A DNA stretch of 64,000 nucleotides from Streptomyces cyaneochromogenes (GCF_003963535.1 NZ_CP034539.1:8556001-8620000); one strand, 5' to 3'; counted from the first letter of the stretch, positions 52,040 through 61,104 are shown. The notes: generated by a model from the letters alone, not told the origin. Numbers and translations: made by a program.

Positions 52040-52861
52040 TCAGGCGTCCTTACGGCACAGAATCTCTCCGTGCAGCACGCTGAACCAGCCGTCCTCGCGC
52101 CGCCCCCATTCCCGCCAGGCCTCCGACACGGCCCGCAGCTGCTCCGGGCTCGCGTGCCCGCCCTGCGTGGCCCGCTCGGCATACGCCGAGGCCAGCGTCC
52201 GGTCCGCCCACAGACCGCTCCACCAGGCCCGCTCGTCCGGGGCGGAGAAGGTCCAGGTGCTCGACGTGGCCGTGATGTCGGTGAGCCCCGCGCGCAGCGC
52301 CCAGGACTTCAGCCGGCGCCCGGCGTCCGGCTCGCCGCCGTTGGCGCGGGCGACCCGGCGGTACAGGTCCAGCCAGTCGTCCATCCCTCGGGACGCCGGA
52401 TACCAGGTCATGGCCGCGTAGTCGGAGTCGCGCACCGCGATGAGGCCGCCCGGCCTGGTCACCCGTCGCATCTCGCGCAGGGCGGCCACCGGATCACCGA
52501 CGTGCTGCAGCACCTGGTGGGCGTGGACGACGCAGAACGTGTCGTCCGGGAAGTCCAGGGCGTGCACGTCCGCGACCGCGAACTCGACGTTCGCCAGGCC
52601 GCGTCCGGCGGCCGTGTCCCGGGCCTGCTCCAGGATCTCCGGCGCCCGGTCGACACCGGTGACGTGCCCGTCGGGGACCAGGGCCGCCAGGTCGGCGGTG
52701 ATCGTGCCCGGGCCGCAGCCGACGTCCAGGATCCGCATGTGCGGCTTCAGTGAACCGAGCAGGTAGGCCGCGGAGTTGGCTGCGGTGCGCCAGGTGTGCG
52801 AACGCAGCACGGACTCGTGGTGTCCGTGCGTGTAGACGGCGGTGTCCCGTGGTTTCGACAT
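52040..52861 (-). CDS. UbiE/COQ5-type methyltransferase
   Basis: The protein has 273 residues from ATG 52861, beginning SKPRDTAVYTHGHHESVLRSH; an ATG at 52882 would add seven. Motif I is ILDVGCGPGTITADLAA (about 44-60), then GVDRAPEILEQARD and the post-I region VEFAVADVHALDFPDDTFCVVHAHQVLQHVGDP. It methylates an unknown small-molecule acceptor, using S-adenosylmethionine. The gene stands alone, divergent from nothing obvious. Confidence 0.88.
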   Translation of the reverse strand: MSKPRDTAVYTHGHHESVLRSHTWRTAANSAAYLLGSLKPHMRILDVGCGPGTITADLAALVPDGHVTGVDRAPEILEQARDTAAGRGLANVEFAVADVHALDFPDDTFCVVHAHQVLQHVGDPVAALREMRRVTRPGGLIAVRDSDYAAMTWYPASRGMDDWLDLYRRVARANGGEPDAGRRLKSWALRAGLTDITATSSTWTFSAPDERAWWSGLWADRTLASAYAERATQGGHASPEQLRAVSEAWREWGRREDGWFSVLHGEILCRKDA

Positions 52862-52925
52862 GCCTACAAGGTACGCGCGCATGTCGAATGCTGAGACCTG
52901 TGTATTGCTATATGGACTGGGGTGA

Positions 52926-54419
52926 TCAGGTTCCGGGCAGCGGGCGGTAGACCGTCAGCGCCTCCGGCAGCTTCTCCAGCGTCACCTCGCCCCCCACCTC
53001 GGTGACTTCGCCGTCGTACGCGAGGAGCGCGCCCGGTGTGACCCCCGACAGGCGCAGCCGGGCCACCTGGACGGCCGCGTGGGCCGGCGAGCGGGTCAGC
53101 GGGCCCGCGAGGGCGGCCGCGAGGAGGCGCAGGGCGGGGCGGCGGCCGCCGTGCACGACCCGCACGTCGAGCACGCCGTCCGCGAGGTCAAGGCGCCGGG
53201 CGGGGGCGAGACCCACCCGGTGGTAGGTGCCGTTCCCGGCGAACAGCAGCCACAACGGGTGGCTGCGGCCCGCGACTTCGGCGTGCAGGGGGTGGCGTTC
53301 GGCGCGCAGCACGCGCAGGGCCGCCAGCACTCCGGCCGGCCAGGCGCCGATGCGGGGCGAGAAGTGGTCCCGCCTGCGCACGAGTTCCGGATACACGCCC
53401 AGGCTGCAGGTGTTGAGGAACAGGCCCTGCCGTCCGTCGCAGGTGAACCGGCCCACGTCCACGCGTACGGCCTGGCCGCGCTGGACGGCCCGGCTCAGAT
53501 CGCGTTCGTCCTCCACGCCCAGGTCCTGCGCGAAGTGGTTCAGGGTGCCGCCGGGCAGCACCGCGAGGGGCAGGCCGTGCCGCAGGGCCACCTCGGCGGC
53601 CGCGTTCACCGTGCCGTCGCCGCCGCACACGCCGAGCACCCGGGCCCGGGCCGCCGCCCTGCGCAACTCGGCGCGGGTGTCGTCCGGTTCGCACTCGACG
53701 ACCTCGGCACGCGGCAGCGAGTCCAGCAGGGCGTGCACCCGGTCGGAGGTGCCCGACCCCTTGTTGGCCACCACGACCAGGCCGTCCCCGTCCGGCAGCG
53801 CCGGCACGTCGGTACGCGGCCGGGCCGGCGGGACCAGCCGGTCACGCGTGGGCACCATGCCCCGTACGGCGAACGCGGCACCGGCGCCCAGGGCCGCGCC
53901 CGCCAGCACATCGCTCGGGAAGTGGACGCCCGTGTACACCCGGGACAGCGCGACCGACCAGGCGATCGGGGCCACGACCAGGCCCCACGTGGGCGACTCC
54001 AGGGCGACACCGGTCGCGAACGCGGCCGCCGACGCGGCGTGCCCGGACGGGAACGAGGTGGTGATCGGCTGCCGCTTCAGCTGCCGGACCAGCGGTACGG
54101 GGTCCAGGACGGGCCGGGGGCGACGTACCGACCGCTTGCCGAGCGTGTTGATGGTCAGCGAGGCCAGGCTCAGCGAGGCGAGGCCGCGCGCCGCTGCCCG
54201 ACGGCCCCGTGGCGTGCGGCCGGCGGCGATGGCGGCGGCCACCGCGAACCACAGCACCCCGTGGTTCGCGCTCCGGCTCAGCCGGGGCAGCACCCGCTCG
54301 GCATACGGCCAGTGCTGCTCGGCGGCGAACTCGAACAGCCGGGAGTCGAGGGCGAGGAGCCGGTCGCGCAGGGCGTGCCGGCCGGGCTTGGGGACGGTGA
54401 GGTCGACGTCTGGGCTCAT
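52926..54419 (-). CDS. Bifunctional PAP2 phosphatase / diacylglycerol kinase-fold fusion
   Basis: This 497-residue protein has two domains. Residues about 15-200 are PAP2-type: KRSVRRPRP (motif 1), TSFPSGHAAS (motif 2) and SRVYTGVHFPSDVLAG (motif 3 with His), set among four or five membrane helices. Residues about 205-497 are diacylglycerol-kinase-like: VCGGDGTVNAAAEVAL, LPGGTLNHFAQDLG and LFAGNGTYHRVG. The membrane phosphatase and cytoplasmic lipid kinase on one chain could interconvert phosphatidate or undecaprenyl-phosphate species. The ATG at 54419 lacks a strong ribosome site. It is divergent from the phosphatase at 54492. Confidence 0.92.
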   Translation of the reverse strand: MSPDVDLTVPKPGRHALRDRLLALDSRLFEFAAEQHWPYAERVLPRLSRSANHGVLWFAVAAAIAAGRTPRGRRAAARGLASLSLASLTINTLGKRSVRRPRPVLDPVPLVRQLKRQPITTSFPSGHAASAAAFATGVALESPTWGLVVAPIAWSVALSRVYTGVHFPSDVLAGAALGAGAAFAVRGMVPTRDRLVPPARPRTDVPALPDGDGLVVVANKGSGTSDRVHALLDSLPRAEVVECEPDDTRAELRRAAARARVLGVCGGDGTVNAAAEVALRHGLPLAVLPGGTLNHFAQDLGVEDERDLSRAVQRGQAVRVDVGRFTCDGRQGLFLNTCSLGVYPELVRRRDHFSPRIGAWPAGVLAALRVLRAERHPLHAEVAGRSHPLWLLFAGNGTYHRVGLAPARRLDLADGVLDVRVVHGGRRPALRLLAAALAGPLTRSPAHAAVQVARLRLSGVTPGALLAYDGEVTEVGGEVTLEKLPEALTVYRPLPGT

Positions 54420-54491
54420 ACAGGCCTGGGTACCCTGATGTGGCCGATTGCTGTCCGGCCGACGGCGACCGACACACGAAGGAACCTCTCC

Positions 54492-55151
54492 ATGCGCCTG
54501 CTCCTCATACGCCACGGCCAGACCCCGTCGAACCTGCACCACCTGCTCGACACGGCCGTCCCCGGCCCGGGCCTGACCGACCTCGGCGAACGGCAGGCCG
54601 CCGCCCTCCCCGAGGCCCTCGCCGACGAGGACATCGAGGCGATCTACGTCTCCACCCTGACCCGCACCCAGCGCACCGCGGCCCCGCTGGCCGCCGCCCG
54701 CGGCCTCGACGTGATCGTGCGCGACGGCATCCGCGAGCTGTCCGCCGGCGCCCTGGAGATGCTGCCCGGTGACACCGAGCAGGGCGCGCTCTACATGAAG
54801 ACCGCGTTCGCCTGGGCGGCCGGCGACACGGAGCTGCGGATGCCGGGCGGTGAGAGCGGCGCGGAGGCGCTGGCGCGGTACGACGCGGTGGTGGCGGAGG
54901 CCGTGGACAGCGGCGCTCGGGCCGTCGCCATGGTCAGCCACGGTGCCGCGATCCGTGTGTGGACGGCGGCCAGGGCGGCCAATGTCGACGTCCCGTTCGC
55001 CGCGGCGCATCCGCTGGAGAACACGGGAGTGGTGATCCTCGAAGGGTCGCCTGCGGATGGCTGGAAGGCGCTGACGTGGGCCGGGGCGGTCGTGGCTCCC
55101 GCGGGCGAGGGCGGGCCCGCGGGGTGGCCCGTCGTCGGGGACGCGCCGTAG
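54492..55151 (+). CDS. Histidine phosphatase family protein
   Basis: The protein has 219 residues from ATG after AAGGAA. The catalytic RHG motif is at the start (LLLIRHGQTPSN, His8), followed by the second Arg in VSTLTRTQRTAAPLA and the late His in AMVSHGAAIRVW. This is the phosphoglycerate mutase-like fold. It removes phosphate from a small molecule or phosphosugar. The substrate is unknown. It is divergent from the PAP2/DAGK gene, 73 bases between starts. Confidence 0.92.
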   Translation: MRLLLIRHGQTPSNLHHLLDTAVPGPGLTDLGERQAAALPEALADEDIEAIYVSTLTRTQRTAAPLAAARGLDVIVRDGIRELSAGALEMLPGDTEQGALYMKTAFAWAAGDTELRMPGGESGAEALARYDAVVAEAVDSGARAVAMVSHGAAIRVWTAARAANVDVPFAAAHPLENTGVVILEGSPADGWKALTWAGAVVAPAGEGGPAGWPVVGDAP

Positions 55152-55245
55152 GGTGCGGCTTTGCCGCCGGGTGCGGGTCCAGTGGGGGCCGGTCCCGGGA
55201 TAAGGGTTTGCCCGGGCTCCGCGGCAGCCCGCAGAATGCGGCCCC

Positions 55246-56865
55246 ATGGGACATCTGGAAGCCGCGCACCTCGAGTACTACCTCCCCGACGGGAGGGCGT
55301 TGCTCGGCGACGTGTCCTTCCGGGTGGGGGAAGGGGCCGTCGTGGCGCTGGTCGGGCCCAATGGTGCCGGGAAGACGACCCTGCTGCGGCTGATCTCCGG
55401 GGAGCTGAAACCGCACGGCGGCACCGTCACCGTCAGCGGCGGTCTCGGCGTGATGCGGCAGTTCGTGGGGTCCGTACGGGACGAGACGACCGTACGTGAC
55501 CTGCTCGTGTCGGTCGCGCCGCCCCGTGTCCGCGAGGCCGCCAAGGCCGTCGACGCCGCCGAGCACGCCATCATGACCGTCGACGACGAGGCCGCCCAGC
55601 TGAAGTACGCGCAGGCGCTCGCCGACTGGGCCGAGGCGCGTGGCTACGAGGCCGAGACGCTGTGGGACATGTGCACGACCGCGGCGCTCGGGGTGCCGTA
55701 CGACAAGGCGCAATGGCGGCAGGTGCGCACCCTGTCGGGCGGCGAGCAGAAGCGGCTGGTGCTGGAGGCGCTGCTGCGCGGCACCGACGAGGTGCTGCTG
55801 CTCGACGAGCCGGACAACTACCTCGACGTGCCCGGCAAGCGCTGGCTGGAGGAGCGGCTGAAGGAGACCCGCAAGACGGTCCTCTTCGTCTCCCACGACC
55901 GAGAACTCCTCGCCCGTGCCGCCGAGAAGATCGTGTCGGTGGAGCCTTCCCCCGCCGGTGCGGACGCCTGGGTGCACGGCGGCGGTTTCGCCACCTACCA
56001 CGAGGCCAGGCAGGCCCGCTTCGCCCGCTTCGAGGAGTTGCGCAAGCGCTGGGACGAGAAGCACGCCCAGCTGAAGAAGCTGGTGCTGACACTCCGTCAG
56101 GCAGCCGAGAACAGCCCCGACATGGCCTCCCGCTACCGCGCCGCCCAGACCCGGCTGCGCAAGTACGAGGAGGCCGGACCGCCGCCGGAGCCGCCGCGCG
56201 AGCAGGACATCCGGATGCGGCTGAAGGGCGGCCGTACCGGGGTGCGGGCCGTCACCTGCGAGGGGCTGGAGCTCACGGGTCTGATGAAGCCGTTCTCCCT
56301 GGAGGTCTTCTACGGCGAACGTGTCGCCGTCCTCGGCTCCAACGGCTCCGGCAAGTCGCACTTCCTGCGGCTGCTGGCGGGGGAGGACGTGGCGCACACG
56401 GGGGCGTGGAAGCTGGGCGCGCGCGTGGTGCCCGGTCACTTCGCGCAGACGCACGCGCACCCCGAGCTGGTCGGGCGCACGCTCCTCGACATTCTGTGGA
56501 AGGAGCACGCCCAGGACCGGGGCGCGGCGATGTCCCGTCTGCGCCGCTACGAGCTCACCCAGCAGGCCGAGCAGACGTTCGACCGGCTCTCCGGTGGCCA
56601 GCAGGCCCGCTTCCAGATCCTCCTGCTGGAGCTGGAGGGCGTCACGGCGCTGCTCCTCGACGAGCCGACGGACAACCTCGACCTGGAATCCGCCGAGGCG
56701 CTCCAGGAAGGGCTGGAGGCGTTCGAGGGCACGGTGCTTGCGGTCACCCACGACCGCTGGTTCGCGCGTTCCTTCGACCGGTACCTGGTCTTCGGCAGTG
56801 ACGGGAAGGTCCGCGAGACGCCGGAGCCGGTGTGGGACGAGCGGAGGGTGGAGCGGGCGCGGTAG
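55246..56865 (+). CDS. ABC-F family ATPase
   Basis: The protein has 539 residues. It has two ABC domains and no membrane segments: Walker A GPNGAGKTT (37-45), signature LSGGEQKRLVLEALL and Walker B LLLDEPDNYLD in the first; Walker A GSNGSGKSHF (about 361-370), signature LSGGQQARFQ and Walker B ALLLDEPTDNLD in the second. A linker of about 80 residues (RFARFEELRKRWDEKHAQL ... MASRYRAAQTRL) joins them. ABC-F proteins bind the ribosomal E site and act in translation or antibiotic protection. Which one this is cannot be told. Confidence 0.92.
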   Translation: MGHLEAAHLEYYLPDGRALLGDVSFRVGEGAVVALVGPNGAGKTTLLRLISGELKPHGGTVTVSGGLGVMRQFVGSVRDETTVRDLLVSVAPPRVREAAKAVDAAEHAIMTVDDEAAQLKYAQALADWAEARGYEAETLWDMCTTAALGVPYDKAQWRQVRTLSGGEQKRLVLEALLRGTDEVLLLDEPDNYLDVPGKRWLEERLKETRKTVLFVSHDRELLARAAEKIVSVEPSPAGADAWVHGGGFATYHEARQARFARFEELRKRWDEKHAQLKKLVLTLRQAAENSPDMASRYRAAQTRLRKYEEAGPPPEPPREQDIRMRLKGGRTGVRAVTCEGLELTGLMKPFSLEVFYGERVAVLGSNGSGKSHFLRLLAGEDVAHTGAWKLGARVVPGHFAQTHAHPELVGRTLLDILWKEHAQDRGAAMSRLRRYELTQQAEQTFDRLSGGQQARFQILLLELEGVTALLLDEPTDNLDLESAEALQEGLEAFEGTVLAVTHDRWFARSFDRYLVFGSDGKVRETPEPVWDERRVERAR

Positions 56866-56867
56866 GT

Positions 56868-57075
56868 TTTCTCGCCCCCGCCGCCCCTACCCTTCCCGTC
56901 CTTCTGGGGCTCCGCCCCAGACCCTGCTCCTCAAACGCCGGAGGGGCTGGATTTCGCCGGGCCAGGCAATTTCAGCCCGTCCGGCGTTTGAGGACGAGGC
57001 CCTTAGGGCCGAAGCGGGGGTCTGGGGGCGGCAGCCCCCAGGGACGGGACGGGTAGGGGCGGCGGGGGCGAGGGA
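56868..57075. repeat. Large palindromic intergenic repeat
   Basis: A near-perfect inverted repeat of about 90 bases per arm surrounds 56954-56969. Nested pairs are TTTCTCGCCCCCGCCGCCCC with GGCGGGGGCGAGGGAAA, CTGGGGCTCCGCCCCAGACC (56904-56923) with GGTCTGGGGGCGGCAGCC (about 57019-57036), and TCAAACGCCGGAGGGGCTGG (56931-56950) with CAGCCCGTCCGGCGTTTGA (56973-56991). It lies just after the ABC-F stop, and its inner arms match a repeat found throughout Streptomyces genomes. It may act as a strong terminator. Confidence 0.8.
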
Positions 57076-57167
57076 AACCGCCCCCGCGGCGCTGTGCGGC
57101 TCGGAGGTGCGGTCCAAGTCGCCAGGTGCCGGGCTGTTCGTACAGTGGATGCAGGAAGGCGAGATCC

Positions 57168-57473
57168 ATGGCTCTTTCCCGCTCGACGGGCGGGTACCCG
57201 GACCGCATGACCGACCACGACGAGCGGGGCAGCACCATGACCGGAGTCGACCCCGGCCGGCTGGACGACCAGCAGCTCATGAAGGAGCTGGAGACCATCC
57301 ACCGGACGCGCCACGACACGCTTCTCTACGGCTCGAACGACGCGCTGCGGGCCCACAACGAACGCATGGCGCAACTGGAGGGCGAATACCTCCGCCGCAA
57401 CCCGCGCCGCACCGTGGCCTCGGGCCGTACCCGCGAGGGCGCCCGAGACCGCTCCACGGGCAGCCCGGCATGA
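57168..57473 (+). CDS. Small conserved actinobacterial protein (DUF6158-like)
   Basis: The protein has 101 residues if started at ATG 57168 (GGAAGGCGAG upstream); ATG 57207 or 57237 are in frame. The conserved part is DPGRLDDQQLMKELETIHRTRHDTLLYGSNDALRAHNERMAQLEGEYLRRNPRR, as in a Streptomyces family I recall as DUF6158. It is a short helical soluble protein. Function unknown. It lies downstream of the palindromic repeat and 110 bases before the convergent catalase stop; that gap shows no gene or clean terminator. Confidence 0.7.
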   Translation: MALSRSTGGYPDRMTDHDERGSTMTGVDPGRLDDQQLMKELETIHRTRHDTLLYGSNDALRAHNERMAQLEGEYLRRNPRRTVASGRTREGARDRSTGSPA

Positions 57474-57583
57474 CCTGAGCGGTCGGGCAGGGTGGGCGGG
57501 GCGGGGCGGCAGCCTGCGCTCGCGCGGGGCGGAACCCGCTGCACCTTCAACCGGCCCTCGGCCCCGGCCCAGCCCCCGCGACC

Positions 57584-59677
57584 TCAGCGCCGCACCGGCG
57601 GCCGCCCCCAGTGCCGGTGGGCCGACAGCGCGGCGATGAAGGCGTGCAGGAAGTCATCGCTCGCCGGGCCCGGTGAGGTGTCCGTCACCACTCCCTGGTC
57701 GGCCACCGTGTGGTGGAACTCGGCGGACAGCCGTACGCCCTCCGGCTCCAGGGCGGACAGGACGCCCACCCCGGACCCGAGCGCGCCGACGGGCTTGCCG
57801 TGCCGGTAGGCGTCCCGGACGAAGCGCATCGCGTCCGGGTCCGCGGCCGTGGCCGGGGTGCCCACGGGCCCGCCGGGCAGCAGCACGGCGTCGTAGAGCA
57901 CGGAGGCGACGGTCGGCAGGGCCCGGTCGACCGCGAACCGGTCACCGTCGGCGCCCGTCACCGAACCGTCCGTGGGCGCCAGGGCCTCGACGATCGCGCC
58001 CTGGGCGGCCAGTGACTCACGCACCGACGTGACCTGCGCGGTGTCGACACCGTCGGCGACGAGAACGGCGATCTGCCGGGTGCGGACCGAGCCGTCGCCG
58101 CCCAGGGATTCCAGGCTCAGCGCGGGGGAGGAGAGCTTGTCCGCCGCCTCCGTCCCCGACGGCTCCGGTACCCCGACTCCGCGCGCCACCTGGGCGGCCA
58201 GGTCGCCGTTGACCTTGGCGAGACGCTCGACCGTCCGGGCCCGCACGGCCATCGTGCCGACCTTGCCGAGCTCGAACCGGAAGGCCGCGACGATGTGCCG
58301 CTTCTCCCAGTCCGCCATGCTGTTCCAGAACATCGCGGGCTGGGTGTAGTGGTCCTCGAAACTCGGGCTGCGGCGCCGGATCTTGGCACCGTCGACGCGC
58401 TCGGCGTAATGCGTGTACGCGTTTGCTCCGGCGCCGGCGTGCGCGGGGCAGCCGCCGCCGAGGGAGTTCGGGAAGTAGTTCGTGCCGCTGTGCAGCGCGC
58501 TCTGGTGGTAGCCGTCGCGTTGATTCGTGCGTACGGGGGCCACGGGCCGGTTCACCGGCAGCTGGGCGAAGTTGGGGCCGCCGAGCCGGATCAACTGTGT
58601 GTCCAGGTAGGAGAAGTTGCGGGCCTGGAGCAGCGGGTCGTTGGTGAAGTCGACACCGGGGACGACGTTCGCCGTGTGGAAGGCGACTTGCTCGGTCTCG
58701 GCGAAGAAATTCTCCGGGTTGCGGTTCAGCACCATGCGGCCGACCGGTCGTACCGGCACCTGCTCCTCGGGAATGATCTTCGTGGCGTCGAGCAGATCGA
58801 AGTCGAAGGCGAACTCGTCCTCCTCCGCCACGAGCTGGACGCCGAGCTCCCACTCGGGGTACTCGCCCGCCTCGATGGCGTCCCACAGGTCCCGCCGGTT
58901 GAAGTCCGGGTCACGGCCCTGGCACTCCTGCGCCTCGTCCCACACCAGCGAGTGCACGCCCAGCTTCGGCCTCCAGTGGAACTTCACGAACGTGCCCTTC
59001 CCGACCGCGTTCACGAACCGGAAGGTGTGCACGCCGAAGCCCTGCATCATGCGGTAGCTGCGCGGGATCGCCCGGTCCGACATCAGCCACATGATCGCGT
59101 GCAGGGTCTCCGGCTGGAGCGAGACGAAGTCCCAGAGCGTGTCGTGCGCGGAGGCACCCGTCGGAATGTCGTTGTGCGGCTCCGGCTTCACCGCGTGCAC
59201 GAAGTCGGGGAACTTGATGCCGTCCTGGATGAAGAAGACCGGGAAGTTGTTCCCGACCAGGTCGTAATTGCCCTCCGACGTATAGAACTTGGTCGCGAAG
59301 CCGCGCACGTCCCGCACGGTGTCGGCCGAGCCGCGCGGCCCCTGCACGGTGGAGAACCGCACGAAGACCGGCGTCCGCACGGACGGGTCCTGGAGAAAGG
59401 CGGCGCGCGTGAACTCCGCGCAGGACTCGTACGGTTCGAAGAAGCCGTACGCCCCCGCGCCCCGCGCGTGCACCACCCGTTCCGGGATCCGCTCGTGGTC
59501 GAAGTGGGTGAGCTTCTCCCGGAAGTGGAAGTCCTCCATCAGCGTCGGCCCGCGTTCGCCGGCGGCCAGCGAGTCGTCGGTGTGGTCGACCTCCACGCCC
59601 TGGTCGGTGGTGAGCGGCCCGGCGGCCGGGTCGTCCGCGCGGAAGGCCTCCCGTTGCTCCTGCTTGCGGTCCCCCAT
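57584..59677 (-). CDS. katE: Large-subunit catalase KatE with C-terminal DJ-1/PfpI-like domain
   Basis: This 697-residue clade II catalase dismutates H2O2. Catalytic His70 lies in VVHARGAGAYGFF, Asn near 143 in YDLVGNNFPVFF, and the heme-ligand Tyr357 in RNFSYLDTQLIRLGG. The C-terminal domain from about 535 is the flavodoxin-like DJ-1 fold (RQIAVLVADGVDTAQVTSVRESLAAQGA ... DAVLLPGGPVG) that large catalases carry, lacking the usual Cys. Its ATG overlaps the PfpI gene stop by one base (TGATG), so both are coupled. The operon starts upstream with a half-CBS protein. Confidence 0.96.
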   Translation of the reverse strand: MGDRKQEQREAFRADDPAAGPLTTDQGVEVDHTDDSLAAGERGPTLMEDFHFREKLTHFDHERIPERVVHARGAGAYGFFEPYESCAEFTRAAFLQDPSVRTPVFVRFSTVQGPRGSADTVRDVRGFATKFYTSEGNYDLVGNNFPVFFIQDGIKFPDFVHAVKPEPHNDIPTGASAHDTLWDFVSLQPETLHAIMWLMSDRAIPRSYRMMQGFGVHTFRFVNAVGKGTFVKFHWRPKLGVHSLVWDEAQECQGRDPDFNRRDLWDAIEAGEYPEWELGVQLVAEEDEFAFDFDLLDATKIIPEEQVPVRPVGRMVLNRNPENFFAETEQVAFHTANVVPGVDFTNDPLLQARNFSYLDTQLIRLGGPNFAQLPVNRPVAPVRTNQRDGYHQSALHSGTNYFPNSLGGGCPAHAGAGANAYTHYAERVDGAKIRRRSPSFEDHYTQPAMFWNSMADWEKRHIVAAFRFELGKVGTMAVRARTVERLAKVNGDLAAQVARGVGVPEPSGTEAADKLSSPALSLESLGGDGSVRTRQIAVLVADGVDTAQVTSVRESLAAQGAIVEALAPTDGSVTGADGDRFAVDRALPTVASVLYDAVLLPGGPVGTPATAADPDAMRFVRDAYRHGKPVGALGSGVGVLSALEPEGVRLSAEFHHTVADQGVVTDTSPGPASDDFLHAFIAALSAHRHWGRPPVRR

Positions 59678-60237
59678 CAGACGGCCTCCTTGGGCTTCCT
59701 GGACTCCCGGGCGAACACCTCTAGGAACGTCTCGCAGAAAGCCTTCAGATCGTCCGGCTTACGACTGGTGACCAGCTTGTTCGGGCCGTGGTCGCAGATT
59801 CGTACCTGCTCGTCGACCCATGTGCCGCCCGCGTTGCGGATGTCGGTTTGCACACTGGGCCAGGACGTCAGCACCCGGCCGCGTACGACGTCCGCCTCCA
59901 CCAGCGTCCACGCGGCATGGCAGATCGCGGCGACCGGCCTGCCCTGCTCGAAGAAGTCCCGCACGAACGAGACGGCCTTGCGGTTCGTCCGCAGGTAGTC
60001 CGGGTTGGCGACGCCACCGGGCAGCACCAGCGCGCCGAAGGAGTCCGCCGACGTCTCGCCCACGACCTCCTGCACCGGGAACTTGTCCGCCTTGTCGAGA
60101 TGGTGGAACGCCTGGATCGTGCCGGGCTTCGTGGACACGAGCACCGGCTCGTGGCCGGCGTCCACCGCCGCCCGCCAGGGATCGGTGAGCTCGACCTGCT
60201 CGACGCCTTCGGGGGCGGTCAGAAAAGCGATACGCAT
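59677..60237 (-). CDS. DJ-1/PfpI family glyoxalase or deglycase-like protein
   Basis: This 186-residue protein shows the PfpI-type class I glutamine-amidotransferase fold. The start is RIAFLTAPEGVEQVELTDPWRAAVDAGHEPVLVS, and the nucleophile Cys is in VAAICHAAWTLVEADVV, with the acidic partner in APEGVEQVE. Relatives act as glyoxalase III, deglycase or chaperone (Hsp31/YhbO). It may repair carbonyl damage that accompanies oxidative stress, which fits its coupling to katE. Upstream lies a membrane protein gene, with six bases between. Confidence 0.9.
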   Translation of the reverse strand: MRIAFLTAPEGVEQVELTDPWRAAVDAGHEPVLVSTKPGTIQAFHHLDKADKFPVQEVVGETSADSFGALVLPGGVANPDYLRTNRKAVSFVRDFFEQGRPVAAICHAAWTLVEADVVRGRVLTSWPSVQTDIRNAGGTWVDEQVRICDHGPNKLVTSRKPDDLKAFCETFLEVFARESRKPKEAV

Positions 60238-60243
60238 GATTCC

Positions 60244-60897
60244 TCAAAGTCCTTTCGTGGTCCCCAAGCGGGCTTCGTCCTTCGCGCGCTTCCTGTCCCG
60301 CCGGGCCGTGCGCACGCACCGCAGCAGTTCCTCGCCGTAGGGCAGCAGGACGCAGGTGCCGACCGCGGCCGCGATGCCCGCCAGGTAGCCGCGGGACAGC
60401 GGCGGCCGGCGCGGTACCAGACGCCACGCGTCGGGGTCGCCGCGCCCGCCACGCAGCAGGGACGCCACCTGGTCGGCGTGCAGACACATCAGTGAGGCCA
60501 GCCCGCCGAAGGGCAGCGACTCCAGAAAGCTGTGGATGTGCTGCTCGACGGGCTTGACCTCGCGGTCGCTGTGGACGGCCGTGCGCACGTCCCACAACGC
60601 GGTCGCCTCGTGCGTCGCGGCCGCGCCCAGCTGCACGGTCAGCAGCAGCGGATTGACCTCGTAGCGCAGGGTCAGCGCGATGGGGATGCCGACCTCGGTC
60701 ATCATCAGCGCGTGGATGAGTGACTCCTTGGTGCCGGTCGTCTCCTCGATCCGGGTCCGCCGGTGCATCCACCAGTCGGCCACGCCCGGTACGAACCAGC
60801 TCGGCAGGAGCCCGTACAGCAGATAGCGGGCCGTGGCGTCGCCGACGTCGACGGTGACACCGTGGGCGCTGATCTCGGCGGCCTGGTCGCGGCTCAC
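60244..60897 (-). CDS. His/Glu-rich polytopic membrane protein of unknown function
   Basis: The protein has 217 residues from GTG 60897 (GTGA overlap with the gene before). Hydrophobic stretches lie at about 25-42, 63-76, 82-98, 128-140 and 170-185. Acidic and histidine residues fall in a regular pattern: D41, H45, E51, H62, E68, H96, D103, H109, E118, H120, H122 (DWWMHRRTRIEE, IHALMMTEVG, ATHEATALWD, EQHIHSFLESLP). Such sets are seen in membrane di-metal hydroxylases or desaturases, but the spacing does not match the usual HxxxH/HxxHH boxes. I do not recognise the family. It is the second gene of the coupled katE operon. Confidence 0.75.
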   Translation of the reverse strand: MSRDQAAEISAHGVTVDVGDATARYLLYGLLPSWFVPGVADWWMHRRTRIEETTGTKESLIHALMMTEVGIPIALTLRYEVNPLLLTVQLGAAATHEATALWDVRTAVHSDREVKPVEQHIHSFLESLPFGGLASLMCLHADQVASLLRGGRGDPDAWRLVPRRPPLSRGYLAGIAAAVGTCVLLPYGEELLRCVRTARRDRKRAKDEARLGTTKGL

Positions 60898-61013
60898 GCC
60901 GGATCACCGAGGATGCCCTGGGTGCGCATGGGCCGCGCCGCCTCGACGAGCGAGGCGTCGGGGCGGACGGCGACCACGCCCGCAGTCATCACGTCCCTCA
61001 TGAGCTCAGCCAT
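60894..61013 (-). CDS. Half-CBS-domain small protein (possible remnant)
   Basis: The protein has 39 residues and is too short for most gene callers. ATG 61013 follows AGGAGG with ten bases spacing. It reads as the first half of a CBS domain (MRDVMTAGVVAVRPDASLVEAARPM), then stops. Complete CBS proteins have two 55-60-residue domains. The stop overlaps the GTG of the membrane protein gene (GTGA). It is either a broken CBS gene whose start now drives translation of the operon, or a true short leader gene. Confidence 0.6.
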   Translation of the reverse strand: MAELMRDVMTAGVVAVRPDASLVEAARPMRTQGILGDPA

Positions 61014-61104
61014 CGTTGTCGGCCCTCCTGCCTCACCCGGCCGGTGCGGGTGCCACGGACGCGTCGGTGCGATGTCGCCCGCGGTACCCGCCCGGCCGAG
61101 CCCT

